A DNA stretch of 8,994 nt, from the NCBI GenBank assembly GCA_963544755.1, contig CAUUGH010000054.1, positions 1 to 8,994 of the forward strand. Direction: 5' to 3'. Below the pieces are notes generated by a model, which searched no databases, had not been told where the DNA came from, and was given only the letters and a program-made list of their open reading frames with translations. Below, piece by piece: positions 1-6,845 of this stretch. The translations under genes were made by a program, and so were the position numbers. Within the stretch, counting starts at the first letter, position 1; each line of letters opens with the position of its first letter. Source of the DNA: Selenomonas sp963544755. GTDB taxonomy: Bacteria; Bacillota; Negativicutes; Selenomonadales; Selenomonadaceae.

Positions 1-4
1 ATTT

Positions 5-49
5 GGCCCTTATAGGGCCTGTTCAAACCACCAGTTCAACTGGTGGTTT
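5..49. terminator. Tandem hairpins, probable bidirectional terminator
   Basis: Two hairpins stand side by side. The first pairs GGCCCT (5-10) with AGGGCC (14-19). The second is a perfect 12-base inverted repeat, AAACCACCAGTT (25-36) against its complement at 38-49, followed on the + strand by TTTTGATT. It lies about 27 nt past the stop of the minus-strand gene ending at 77, so it may end that transcript. The T-run is better on the + strand, so it may instead end an unseen gene to the left. Confidence 0.55.
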
Positions 50-76
50 TGATTGCGGGCCGCAGCACAATTTGCG

Positions 77-1183
77 CTATGGTATCGCGAGCGGTTGGCT
101 GCATATTGCTGTGTGGTGCAAGATATCTTCGATACGCATTTCAACGTCGAGCGCTTCTTTATGGACTGTTTCTGCCGTGTCAAACTCTGCTAGATCGTCT
201 GTTTCTAAGGCTTTTAAAAAATGCTCCCAAGCCGTTATGGAAAGTTCCGTAGATTCTGCACGCAGCCTGCTTAAATAGCGTGCGCCGGGCGGCACGGAAA
301 GTGCTGAGAGCCTTTGTTGACGCTCTTTTAAAGTGGGTATGATACTCGTTTCTATGAGAGTTTTTAGTCCTTTTCTTTGCTCGTTAGATAAAAGTCCCGT
401 GCCGTCCCACGGCATAGCACTAAGAGCTTGAAAGCGCTGCCGATCTTGGCTAAAACGCTGATTGTACTTTTCGACGATGGGCGAAGACTCTTGTAGGTAA
501 AAAGCTACATCTTTTTCAAGAAGTGGCGTGAGTCGATCAAGAAAGTCACGATAGTTTTTGATATAAGCTACCTGCCAATGACCGTCGCCAGTCTGCTCTA
601 GGGCAAGAAGCAGCAGCAATTCTACGCCTGTAAGCTCATCTTTTGCCCTGATATGCGCCGTCGCAGTTGCTCCGTCACGGTCGATGGCATCGAGTTGAAT
701 GATGGTAATGTTTTTAAGTAAACTGCGCTCGAAAAGATTTTCAAAATCTACCTGAAGCTGACGACCCTGCAAAAGTTTACCCGGCTTTTGCCATTCACCG
801 GTTTGCATAAAGCCTAAAAGCGTCGTATAAAACCCTGCTACAACCTGCGGTTTGACGAGCTGATAAAAGCTAACAGCCGCTTGGCGCTGCTCTTTCGTCA
901 TAGACGTATCGGCGGCGAACAAGCTGCGCGTTAGATCATCATAGACTTTGCTCATGGCAAGTTGGATATTTACATAACGCTCGAATTTTTCCGCATCATG
1001 CTCTTTGGCAGCAGCTTGAATCTCAGCAAGGGCATATTCGGGGCTACGTGTGTGAATGAAAAAGTACCAAAGTACGCCGCTAATGATAAGTGCAAAAAAT
1101 AAAATGACAGACATTGTAAGTATGCGATTATGCGAATGTTTTTTGCCGGTACGCAGCTGTAGCCGCCAAGTATAGTCGTCCAT
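77..1183 (-). CDS. Membrane-anchored protein of unknown function, DUF2939-like
   Basis: This encodes 368 residues. A basic N-terminus (residues 1-20, rich in K, R and H) precedes one hydrophobic segment at about 22-43. A short HTRSPEYALAEI stretch follows, and then a long soluble domain with no further membrane segment. By the positive-inside rule the N-terminus is cytoplasmic and the rest lies outside the membrane. The pattern of a membrane anchor, then SPxYAL and an E/D-rich 'AAKEHDAEKFERYVN' segment at about 47-72, resembles DUF2939-type proteins, whose function is unknown. The C-terminal third (about 245-345) is rich in charged helical sequence. The ATG start is supported by AAGGAG at 1191-1196, 7 nt upstream. 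It has its own extended -10 promoter and is separated from prfC by a strong terminator, so it is probably monocistronic. The coding frame is convincing; the family assignment is tentative. Confidence 0.8.
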   Translation of the reverse strand: MDDYTWRLQLRTGKKHSHNRILTMSVILFFALIISGVLWYFFIHTRSPEYALAEIQAAAKEHDAEKFERYVNIQLAMSKVYDDLTRSLFAADTSMTKEQRQAAVSFYQLVKPQVVAGFYTTLLGFMQTGEWQKPGKLLQGRQLQVDFENLFERSLLKNITIIQLDAIDRDGATATAHIRAKDELTGVELLLLLALEQTGDGHWQVAYIKNYRDFLDRLTPLLEKDVAFYLQESSPIVEKYNQRFSQDRQRFQALSAMPWDGTGLLSNEQRKGLKTLIETSIIPTLKERQQRLSALSVPPGARYLSRLRAESTELSITAWEHFLKALETDDLAEFDTAETVHKEALDVEMRIEDILHHTAICSQPLAIP

Positions 1184-1243
1184 ATCAGCTCTCCTTGGAA
1201 ATACCTCGACGATTGTGGTTTTACTATGCTCAACAATCTTCTT

Positions 1244-1252
1244 ATTATAGCA
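1244..1252 (-). promoter_or_regulatory. Extended -10 promoter of the DUF2939-like gene
   Basis: On the minus strand the sequence reads TGCTATAAT, a perfect -10 hexamer (1244-1249) with an upstream TG dinucleotide (1251-1252). It lies about 60 nt before the gene start. No good -35 box sits at 16-18 nt. A TTGACA is present at 1275-1280 but its spacing is 25 nt, so the extended -10 probably carries the activity. Confidence 0.6.
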
Positions 1253-1276
1253 CGTTTACTATGAAACCCCAAGATG

Positions 1277-1414
1277 TCAAGCCGAAGGCGCAGACCGATT
1301 GGCTAGGTTTCTGTAAGGGCGTGAGGACATATGTACAGCGTGGCTCCTTGATGATGCCGTCGTCAGAAGCGGCGGTGAAAATAAGTCCTCACGCGCTGCT
1401 TCACTCTTAAACAT
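1277..1414 (-). other. Structured intergenic segment with a 45-codon open frame, nature unknown
   Basis: This stretch carries a perfect 10-bp inverted repeat, GCGTGAGGAC (1319-1328) with GTCCTCACGC (1385-1394), enclosing 56 nt. The palindrome ACATATGT occurs twice, at 1327-1334 and 1411-1418. On the minus strand an ATG at 1412-1414 opens a 45-residue frame ending in TGA at 1277-1279, but it has no clear ribosome binding site. An overlapping + strand frame also lacks one. It could be a small RNA, a dispersed repeat, or a small ORF annotated by chance. I do not recognise it. Confidence 0.3.
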
Positions 1415-1435
1415 ATGTTCTTAAAGCTTACGCAC

Positions 1436-1480
1436 AAAAAAATGCTGCAATTTTCCTCTTTGGCTAGGGGAAAATTGCAG
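1436..1480 (-). terminator. Intrinsic terminator of prfC
   Basis: CTGCAATTTTCC (1445-1456) pairs perfectly with GGAAAATTGCAG (1469-1480), a 12-bp stem with a 12-nt loop. On the minus strand it is followed by CATTTTTTT. It lies about 50 nt beyond the prfC stop codon. Confidence 0.9.
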
Positions 1481-1528
1481 TAGTTCCTAAAACTTTAAAA
1501 AATTCAAGAAATCTAGTAGAATCTTTGT

Positions 1529-3151
1529 TTACTTTACCTCACTATGATCTGATGGAGCAGCGTGCAGCAAAAGTTTCGGATTATTGTCCGTAAGCCAGCC
1601 TAGCGCCCATTCATTCGTTACCAAAAGCACGGGATTTTCCTTCTGATCGCGTACAAACATACTGCGGTCGGCACCGCGCAAAGATGCCGGCGTTATCTCG
1701 CGCCCATCGGCAAACGTCAGCCAACGTGCGACTTCATAGGGCTGCATTTGAAGCATAATATCAACATTATATTCATTTTTCAAGCGATACTTTAGTACAT
1801 CGAATTGCAGCGTGCCGACTGTGCCGACGATATAAGCATCTCTTCCTGCACCCTCTTGCAAAAAAAGCTGTATCGCCCCCTCCTTAGTTAGCTGCTCAAT
1901 GCCCTTTACGAATGATTTTCTCTTCATGGTGTCTTTTGCCCAAACGCGTGCAAATTTTTCCGGCGGAAATACGGGAAAATCTTCGTATTTAAATTTATGC
2001 GAAACATCTGTAAGTGTATCGCCAATGGCAAAAATCCCTGGATCAAAAAGTCCTACGATGTCGCCTGGAAACGCTTCATCAACGATCTGGCGATCCTGAG
2101 CGAGAAATTGCTGCGGCTGCGAAAGCTTGATGATCTTTTCGCTATTTTCGTGCCAGACGCTCATATTGCGCTTAAAGGCACCAGAAACTATGCGAATAAA
2201 AGAGAGCCTATCGCGATGTGCAGGATTCATGTTCGCTTGTATTTTGAACACGAAAGCAGAAAAATTATCGTCTGTCGGCTCAATAAGGCCGTCAGAGGAC
2301 ATTCGCGGCATCGGCGGCGGCGCAAGGCGTAAGTATTCTTCTAAAAAATTCTTTACACCAAAATTCGTCATAGCAGAGCCAAAAAATGTCGGTGTCAAGT
2401 CACCGCAATTTACCTTTTTGCGATCAAAGCTCTCGCCTGCCATATCAAGCAAGGCTATATCATCGGCAAGCTGTTGGCGTTCTTCTTTTGTTAGCTTTGC
2501 CATGAAAGTCTCATCATTTACCGAGCCGCTTAAAAAAGTGCGCTCTGTCTGCCCGTGGCTTGCATCGTTTGTAAAAAGCTCGATTGTTTGCTTTAGACGA
2601 TCATAAACGCCGGTATAATGACCATCCATGCCAACCGGCCAATTCATCGGATATGCACGAATGCCTAAGACATTTTCTACCTCATCTATCAGATCGAGCG
2701 GCGCTTTGCCGAAGCGATCCAGCTTGTTAATGAAGGTAAAGATCGGGATGTGTCGTTTACGGCAGACCTTAAAAAGCTTTTTTGTTTGCGTCTCAACGCC
2801 TTTTGCTGCATCAAGAATCATGACAGCGCTATCTACCGCCATCAACGTGCGGTAAGTATCTTCGCTAAAATCTTGATGCCCCGGCGTATCTAGGATATTG
2901 ATGCGCCAATTAGCATAGTCAAATTGCAGCACGCTTGATGTCACCGAAATGCCACGCTGCTTTTCAATCTCCATCCAATCAGAAACAGCATGACGATTGG
3001 TCTTTCTTGACTTTATAGAGCCTGCCAGATGAATTGCCCCACCGTAAAGCAGCAGCTTTTCCGTAAGCGTCGTCTTTCCTGCATCAGGATGTGAAATAAT
3101 AGCAAACGTGCGCCTTTTTCCTATTTCTTTTTTCCATTCTTCTGCTGACAA
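1529..3151 (-). CDS. prfC: Peptide chain release factor 3 (RF3)
   Basis: RF3 is a translational GTPase that removes RF1 or RF2 from the ribosome after peptide release. The 540 residues match the usual RF3 length (about 530). The G1 loop reads SHPDAGKTT (20-28), with Ser in place of the usual first Gly, as is normal in RF3. G2 is RGISVT (66-71), G3 is DTPGHQDF (88-95) with the catalytic His, and G4 is NKLD (142-145). The C-terminal half carries the RF3 signature GTVGTLQFDVLKYRLKNEY. The start codon is TTG (3149-3151), chosen because a perfect AGGAGG (minus strand, 3159-3164) lies 7 nt upstream and the protein then begins just ahead of the GTPase core, as expected. The gene follows a tRNA cluster with no room for its own promoter, so it probably depends on read-through from the tRNA promoter. 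Confidence 0.97.
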   Translation of the reverse strand: MSAEEWKKEIGKRRTFAIISHPDAGKTTLTEKLLLYGGAIHLAGSIKSRKTNRHAVSDWMEIEKQRGISVTSSVLQFDYANWRINILDTPGHQDFSEDTYRTLMAVDSAVMILDAAKGVETQTKKLFKVCRKRHIPIFTFINKLDRFGKAPLDLIDEVENVLGIRAYPMNWPVGMDGHYTGVYDRLKQTIELFTNDASHGQTERTFLSGSVNDETFMAKLTKEERQQLADDIALLDMAGESFDRKKVNCGDLTPTFFGSAMTNFGVKNFLEEYLRLAPPPMPRMSSDGLIEPTDDNFSAFVFKIQANMNPAHRDRLSFIRIVSGAFKRNMSVWHENSEKIIKLSQPQQFLAQDRQIVDEAFPGDIVGLFDPGIFAIGDTLTDVSHKFKYEDFPVFPPEKFARVWAKDTMKRKSFVKGIEQLTKEGAIQLFLQEGAGRDAYIVGTVGTLQFDVLKYRLKNEYNVDIMLQMQPYEVARWLTFADGREITPASLRGADRSMFVRDQKENPVLLVTNEWALGWLTDNNPKLLLHAAPSDHSEVK

Positions 3152-3158
3152 AATAAAT

Positions 3159-3164
3159 CCTCCT
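3159..3164 (-). promoter_or_regulatory. Ribosome binding site of prfC that fixes a TTG start
   Basis: A perfect AGGAGG on the minus strand lies 7 nt before TTG (3149-3151). No ATG or GTG is placed as well, so this site decides the start. Only a few bases separate it from the 3' end of the preceding terminator hairpin. Confidence 0.85.
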
Positions 3165-3165
3165 A

Positions 3166-3204
3166 CTTGAAAAAGGCTGCCGCAGAATCTCTGCAGCAGC
3201 CTTT
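3166..3204 (-). terminator. Terminator or attenuator between tRNA-Cys and prfC
   Basis: AAAGGCTGC (3172-3180) pairs perfectly with GCAGCCTTT (3196-3204). A further CAG/CTG pairing (3183-3185/3191-3193) sits inside the loop. On the minus strand the stem runs into TTTTTC. It is a good intrinsic terminator for the tRNA transcript, but it ends only a few bases before the prfC ribosome binding site. It may therefore act as an attenuator that sets how much transcription enters prfC. Confidence 0.75.
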
Positions 3205-3217
3205 ACCCTATCATTTT

Positions 3218-3292
3218 TGGAGGCGACACCCAGAATCGAACTGGGGAATGAGGGTTTTGCAGACCCCTGCCTTACCGCTTGGCTATGTCGCC
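3218..3292 (-). tRNA. tRNA-Cys (GCA)
   Basis: A complete cloverleaf: acceptor GGCGACA pairing with TGTCGCC, anticodon GCA (3258-3260) in a CTGCAAA loop, and a T-arm CCCAG-TTCGATT-CTGGG. The discriminator base is U, as expected for tRNA-Cys. CCA is encoded (3218-3220). It is the third and last tRNA of the cluster. Confidence 0.97.
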
Positions 3293-3295
3293 GTA

Positions 3296-3370
3296 TGGAG
3301 CGGAAAACGAGGCTCGAACTCGCGACCCCCACCTTGGCAAGGTGGTGCTCTACCACTGAGCTACTTCCGC
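3296..3370 (-). tRNA. tRNA-Gly (GCC)
   Basis: A complete cloverleaf: acceptor GCGGAAG pairing with TTTCCGC, D-arm GCTCAGTGGTAGAGC, anticodon GCC (3336-3338) in TTGCCAA, and a T-arm with GTTCGAGCC. CCA is encoded (3296-3298). Only 3 nt separate it from tRNA-Cys. Confidence 0.97.
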
Positions 3371-3376
3371 ATGAAG

Positions 3377-3453
3377 TGGCGACCCGAAGGGGACTTGAAC
3401 CCCTGACCTCCGCCGTGACAGGGCGGCATTCTAACCAACTAAACTACCGGGCC
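3377..3453 (-). tRNA. tRNA-Asp (GTC)
   Basis: A complete cloverleaf: acceptor GGCCCGG pairing with TCGGGTC, D-arm TTTAGTTGGTTAGAA, anticodon GTC (3417-3419) in CTGTCAC, and a T-arm with GTTCAAGTCC. The discriminator is G, as expected for tRNA-Asp. CCA is encoded (3377-3379). It is the first tRNA of the cluster, 6 nt from tRNA-Gly. Confidence 0.97.
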
Positions 3454-3488
3454 ATCCATTGTCGCCGGTAAGGTCGGCAACAAGTAGT

Positions 3489-3517
3489 ATTATACAGAGC
3501 CGCAGATAAGTTGTCAA
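3489..3517 (-). promoter_or_regulatory. Consensus promoter of the tRNA (and probably prfC) transcript
   Basis: On the minus strand a perfect TTGACA (3512-3517) and a perfect TATAAT (3489-3494) are separated by exactly 17 nt. Both hexamers match the sigma-A/sigma-70 consensus fully, as is common for stable-RNA operons. Transcription should begin near 3482, about 30 nt before tRNA-Asp. Confidence 0.92.
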
Positions 3518-3525
3518 GAAATATG

Positions 3526-3540
3526 CCGGAAATATTCCGG
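3526..3540. repeat. CCGGAA palindrome upstream of the tRNA promoter
   Basis: CCGGAA (3526-3531) and TTCCGG (3535-3540) form a perfect 6-bp inverted repeat around a 3-nt centre. It sits just upstream of the tRNA -35 box and within the intergenic space shared with the divergent EF-G-like gene. It could be an operator or a chance palindrome. Confidence 0.4.
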
Positions 3541-3699
3541 TGTTTTGATAATGCTTTCGTAGAATAATCTTTTTATAAAAAGCAGGATATATTTTATTTT
3601 CAAAGAATAAAAAAACATGATAAGTACGCACAAACTATATGCACAGGCAGCCAATTTGCAGATAAAAGTGCGCTGTTTTTACATGAAGGAGTTGAGCAA

Positions 3700-5781
3700 A
3701 TGAAAGAGTATGAAAGTGCAAAGATCCGCAATATTGCCCTGGTCGGACACGGTAAAGCGGGCAAGACAAGCATCGCCGAAGACTGCCTTTTTAATACCAA
3801 AGCTATCAAAAGGCGCGGCAATATTGCCGATGGCACGATGGCTTCAGACTACGAGCCGGAAGAAATGCAGCGAGAACTTAGCATACAAACATCGCTCATT
3901 ACCTGCCAATGGCTCGATCATAAACTAAATATCCTTGATACGCCCGGCTATCCGGACTTCGTAGGTGAGGTCAAATGTGCCCTACAGGCAGCTGATAGTG
4001 CCCTTATCGTCATCTCGGCAGCTTCCGGCATCAAGGTAGAAACAGAAAAAGTTTGGCGTTATGCAGAGAGCTTAGGCTTACCACGCGCGTTTTTTGTAAA
4101 TAAGATGGATCGACAATACGCCGATTTTCAAAATGTCGTAAACGAATTGCGTCTGCGCTTTGGCACAGGAGTAGTGCCTATTCAACTGCCGGTCGGCAAG
4201 GAGGCAGCCTTCCAAGGTGTAGTAGATCTCCTCTCTATGACAGTTCGCATAAAAGAGCGCGATAAAAATAACTGCGTAGCACTAGATGACATTCCCGAAT
4301 ACATGAAAGATGAAGCAGAAGAAGCGCGGCAAAAGCTGATCGAAGGCGTCGCCGAAATCAACAACACACTGCTTGAAAAGTACATCGAAGGCGAAGAATT
4401 AGATGAGCGCGAAGTAGCCAAAGCTTTGATAAAAGGCATCGAAAGCGCCAAGATCTTCCCGGTGCTATGCGGCTCGGCAGCGTTAAATGTTGGTATGCAC
4501 GCGCTGTTAAACGATATGGTAGAATATTTTCCCTCACCGACTGACCGCACGGTCGTAGGTATGTTGCCGGGCAGTAAAGAGCTGGTAGAGCGTGTGCCAA
4601 GCGATGCTTTTTCCGCGCAAGTCTTTAAGACAGTGGTCGATCCGTTCGTAGGACGCTTGAGCTTTATTCGCATTTTCTCCGGCGAGTTAAAAAGCGATGC
4701 ATCTTATTGGAATGTTTCTACGCAGTGTGTAGAGCGTATCAGTACGCTTTACACAATGCAGGGCAACAAGCAGATCCCCCTTGCTAAGGCACACGGCGGT
4801 GACATCGTAGTTGCGGCGAAGCTACAACACACGCACACATCAGATACGCTTGCAGATAAAGACGCGCCGCTTTTTTACGAAGCGATCGAATTTCCCTTGC
4901 CCATGTTGATAGAAGCCGTCCATGTAAAAAAGAAAGGCGAAGAAGAGAAAGTCTTTGCGGCACTTAGCAAAGAATGTGAAGAAGATCCAAGTCTTATTAT
5001 TGAAAAAAATAAAGAAACGAAAGAAACCTTGATTCGCGGCATCGGCGAGCTTCATATTGAGATATTGCGGGAAAAAATGAAGCGAAAATTCGGTCTTGAA
5101 GTGACCTTTACCGAGCCGCTAATCTCTTATCGAGAAACTATTAAAAAGAGCGTCAAGGCGGAGGGAAAGCATAAAAAACAAAGCGGCGGTCACGGGCAAT
5201 ACGGTCATGTAATGCTTGAAATCTCACCGCGAGATGCTGGTACAGGCAACGAATTTACCGAAACCATCTTCGGCGCAAGCGTGCCGCGTCAGTATATACC
5301 TGCCATAGAAAAAGGTGCGGCAGAAACACTCGCCGGCGGCATCTTAGCCGGCTATCGCGTCGTCGATGTAAAAATCAACCTCTACGACGGCTCTTACCAC
5401 ACCGTTGACTCATCAGAAGCAGCTTTTAAGGCAGCGACTGCCATCGCTCTTCGTCGCGGCATCATGGCGGCAAACCCCGTGCTTTTAGAGCCGATTTACG
5501 AGATGACCGTACAAGCGCCGGAATACTACATGGGCGACGTCATGGGGCAACTCAACGCAAAGCGCGCACGTATCCTCGGCATGGAAATGATCAACAAAGA
5601 TACAAGCGAAGTACGCGCACAAGTACCGCTTGCCGCGCTTTACAAGTACCCGACAGAGCTGCGCTCTTTGACGCAAGGACGCGGTAGCTATACGCTGCGC
5701 TTTTGCCGCTACGAAGAGGTGCCGGAAAAGTCGGCGCGGCAGCTGATTGAAGCTGCTAAAGGACGAAAGGATAAAGGATAA
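3700..5781 (+). CDS. EF-G-like translational GTPase (second EF-G type)
   Basis: The 693 residues show the full EF-G architecture. A GTPase domain (about 1-280) has G1 GHGKAGKT (16-23) and G4 NKMD (134-137). Domain III carries GELHIEIL (about 449-456), domain IV carries KQSGGHGQYGHV (about 493-504), and domain V carries PEYYMGDVMGQLNAKRARI (from about 607). Two GTPase motifs are unusual. G2 reads RELSIQTS (58-65) rather than RGITI, with Ser at the Mg-binding Thr position. G3 reads DTPGYPDF (80-87), with Tyr84 where canonical EF-G has the catalytic His. These mark it as the EF-G-like paralogue found in many Firmicutes, not the main fusA. The housekeeping fusA normally lies in the str operon, absent here. 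The ATG has AAGGAG at 3686-3691, 8 nt upstream. It ends at a bidirectional terminator. The exact role is not established from sequence. Confidence 0.93.
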   Translation: MKEYESAKIRNIALVGHGKAGKTSIAEDCLFNTKAIKRRGNIADGTMASDYEPEEMQRELSIQTSLITCQWLDHKLNILDTPGYPDFVGEVKCALQAADSALIVISAASGIKVETEKVWRYAESLGLPRAFFVNKMDRQYADFQNVVNELRLRFGTGVVPIQLPVGKEAAFQGVVDLLSMTVRIKERDKNNCVALDDIPEYMKDEAEEARQKLIEGVAEINNTLLEKYIEGEELDEREVAKALIKGIESAKIFPVLCGSAALNVGMHALLNDMVEYFPSPTDRTVVGMLPGSKELVERVPSDAFSAQVFKTVVDPFVGRLSFIRIFSGELKSDASYWNVSTQCVERISTLYTMQGNKQIPLAKAHGGDIVVAAKLQHTHTSDTLADKDAPLFYEAIEFPLPMLIEAVHVKKKGEEEKVFAALSKECEEDPSLIIEKNKETKETLIRGIGELHIEILREKMKRKFGLEVTFTEPLISYRETIKKSVKAEGKHKKQSGGHGQYGHVMLEISPRDAGTGNEFTETIFGASVPRQYIPAIEKGAAETLAGGILAGYRVVDVKINLYDGSYHTVDSSEAAFKAATAIALRRGIMAANPVLLEPIYEMTVQAPEYYMGDVMGQLNAKRARILGMEMINKDTSEVRAQVPLAALYKYPTELRSLTQGRGSYTLRFCRYEEVPEKSARQLIEAAKGRKDKG

Positions 5782-5843
5782 TACAAAGCATTGGCAAATT
5801 CAGCCATAAATCTTAAAGAACCTGCAAAAAATCCCTTTGAACA

Positions 5844-5895
5844 AAACAAAAAAGAACGGCATTCCAGTTTCTACTAGAGCCGTTCTTTTTTGTTT
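5844..5895. terminator. Bidirectional intrinsic terminator between the EF-G-like gene and deoD
   Basis: AACAAAAAAGAACGGC (5845-5860) pairs perfectly with GCCGTTCTTTTTTGTT (5879-5894), and 5844 also pairs with 5895. That gives about 17 bp around an 18-nt loop. A- and T-rich arms give a U-run in either direction, which suits its position between two convergent genes. Confidence 0.9.
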
Positions 5896-5919
5896 GTACG
5901 AGATAGTGGTTCACATTTT

Positions 5920-6627
5920 TTAAATTATGCTATCTAAGGCAAGCTCGATCATATCGTTAAAGGAACGCTCGCGCTCTTTTGGCGTCGCACTTTCTTCATT
6001 GCAAGTGATATGATCGCTGACCGTAAATATACCGAGTGCCTGCACGCTAAACTTAGCAGCAATCAAATAAAGTGCTGCCGTTTCCATTTCAGCAGCGAGA
6101 ACGCCGTAGCGACGGAGCTTTTCAAAATTGATCTCGTCATCGTAAAATCGATCTTGAGATAATACATTGCCGACGCGCACGCAAAGATCTTTTGCACGCG
6201 CTTGGCGCACAGCACTTTCTAAAAGCGAAAAATCAGCAAGCGGCGCAAAGTTTACAGATGCGCCGAAGATGTTTTTCGGCATAGAAGAATCAGTCGTCGT
6301 CCCCTGTGCAATAACGACATCTCGGATGTGGAGATCTTGAGAGATAGCGCCGCAACTGCCGACACGGATGAGCTTTTTTACGCCGTAGACACCGATAAGC
6401 TCATGCACATAAATGGCGATAGACGGCATCCCCATGCCGGTACCCTGCACAGAAACGCGCACCCCTTTATAATTTCCGGTATAGCCGAGGACATTTCGCA
6501 CTCGCGAATACTCTTTGGCAGCTGTTAAAAAATTTTCAGCAATATACTTTGCACGCAGAGGATCGCCCGGCAGCAAGATGCGTTCGGCTATAGCGCCGAC
6601 CTCGGCTAAGTTATGCGGTGTTGGCAT
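5920..6627 (-). CDS. deoD: Purine nucleoside phosphorylase, DeoD type
   Basis: This enzyme cleaves purine (deoxy)nucleosides with phosphate to give the free base and (deoxy)ribose 1-phosphate, for purine salvage in the cytoplasm. The 235 residues match the hexameric DeoD family. Family active-site residues are all present in Met-numbered positions: His5, Gly21 in LPGDP (19-23), Arg25, Arg44, Arg88 and Ser91 in RVGSCGA (88-94), Glu180-Met181-Glu182, and Asp205 in SDH, the proton donor. The ATG is preceded by GGAGG (minus strand, 6636-6640) 8 nt upstream. The gene stands alone and is preceded by a long structured leader ending in an intrinsic terminator, which suggests control by premature termination. 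It converges on the EF-G-like gene and shares its terminator. Confidence 0.97.
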   Translation of the reverse strand: MPTPHNLAEVGAIAERILLPGDPLRAKYIAENFLTAAKEYSRVRNVLGYTGNYKGVRVSVQGTGMGMPSIAIYVHELIGVYGVKKLIRVGSCGAISQDLHIRDVVIAQGTTTDSSMPKNIFGASVNFAPLADFSLLESAVRQARAKDLCVRVGNVLSQDRFYDDEINFEKLRRYGVLAAEMETAALYLIAAKFSVQALGIFTVSDHITCNEESATPKERERSFNDMIELALDSII

Positions 6628-6665
6628 GATGTTGTCCTCCCAGGATAATATGTTATATCGGCAAT

Positions 6666-6701
6666 AAAAAAGCCGTGCAAACGTCAGAGCAGTTGCACAG
6701 C
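6666..6701 (-). terminator. Leader terminator upstream of deoD
   Basis: On the minus strand GCTGTGCAA (6693-6701) pairs with TTGCACGGC (6672-6680), 9 bp with one G-U pair, and is followed directly by six Ts (6666-6671). It lies about 40 nt before the deoD start and after the deoD promoter, so it must be bypassed for deoD expression. Confidence 0.85.
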
Positions 6702-6840
6702 CATGTTATGACATATATGGGATTCTTTTCCAGAAGATAAGTAAACACAGGGAAAGAATCAGTGGCTGGCCTACTTCCCCTGTGTTTTCAGTAAAACACG
6801 GCAGAATAGGCGTGTAGATAATAATTGTCTACTTGCCGCA
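6666..6840 (-). ncRNA. Putative riboswitch or attenuator in the deoD leader, class unknown
   Basis: Between the promoter and the terminator, about 170 nt of leader can form several helices. P1 pairs GCGGCA near the 5' end with TGCCGT. Hairpin A is GTGTTTT/AAAACAC (6782-6788 and 6793-6799). Helix B is a perfect 10 bp, CCCTGTGTTT (6778-6787) with AAACACAGGG (6743-6752), and excludes A. Helix C joins the loop of B (6751-6760) to downstream 6721-6731 with one bulge, so B plus C would be a pseudoknot. The apical loop of B contains CCAGCCA (minus strand, 6763-6769), complementary to the 5' arm of the terminator (6698-6703). These alternatives are typical of a ligand- or factor-sensing leader. It does not match the purine, cobalamin, THF, ZTP or T-box consensus sequences as I know them. 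Confidence 0.6.
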
Positions 6841-6845
6841 AAGAT

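Noticed and set aside
1275..1280. Perfect TTGACA upstream of the DUF2939-like gene
   Set aside because: It is 25 nt from the TATAAT, too far to act as its -35 box. No -10 lies at the correct distance.
1195..1410. Open frame of 71 codons on the + strand
   Set aside because: It starts at a TTG with no ribosome binding site, overlaps the promoter and ribosome binding site of the minus-strand gene, and has no recognisable domain.
4182..4673. Long minus-strand frame inside the EF-G-like gene
   Set aside because: It is antisense to a gene with clear conserved motifs and has no domain of its own, a shadow of codon bias.
6753..6780. Cobalamin riboswitch in the deoD leader, suggested by GGGGAA and GCCACUG
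   Set aside because: The GGUG-AAUCC hairpin and the 3' core expected in cobalamin riboswitches are absent, so the short matches are probably chance.
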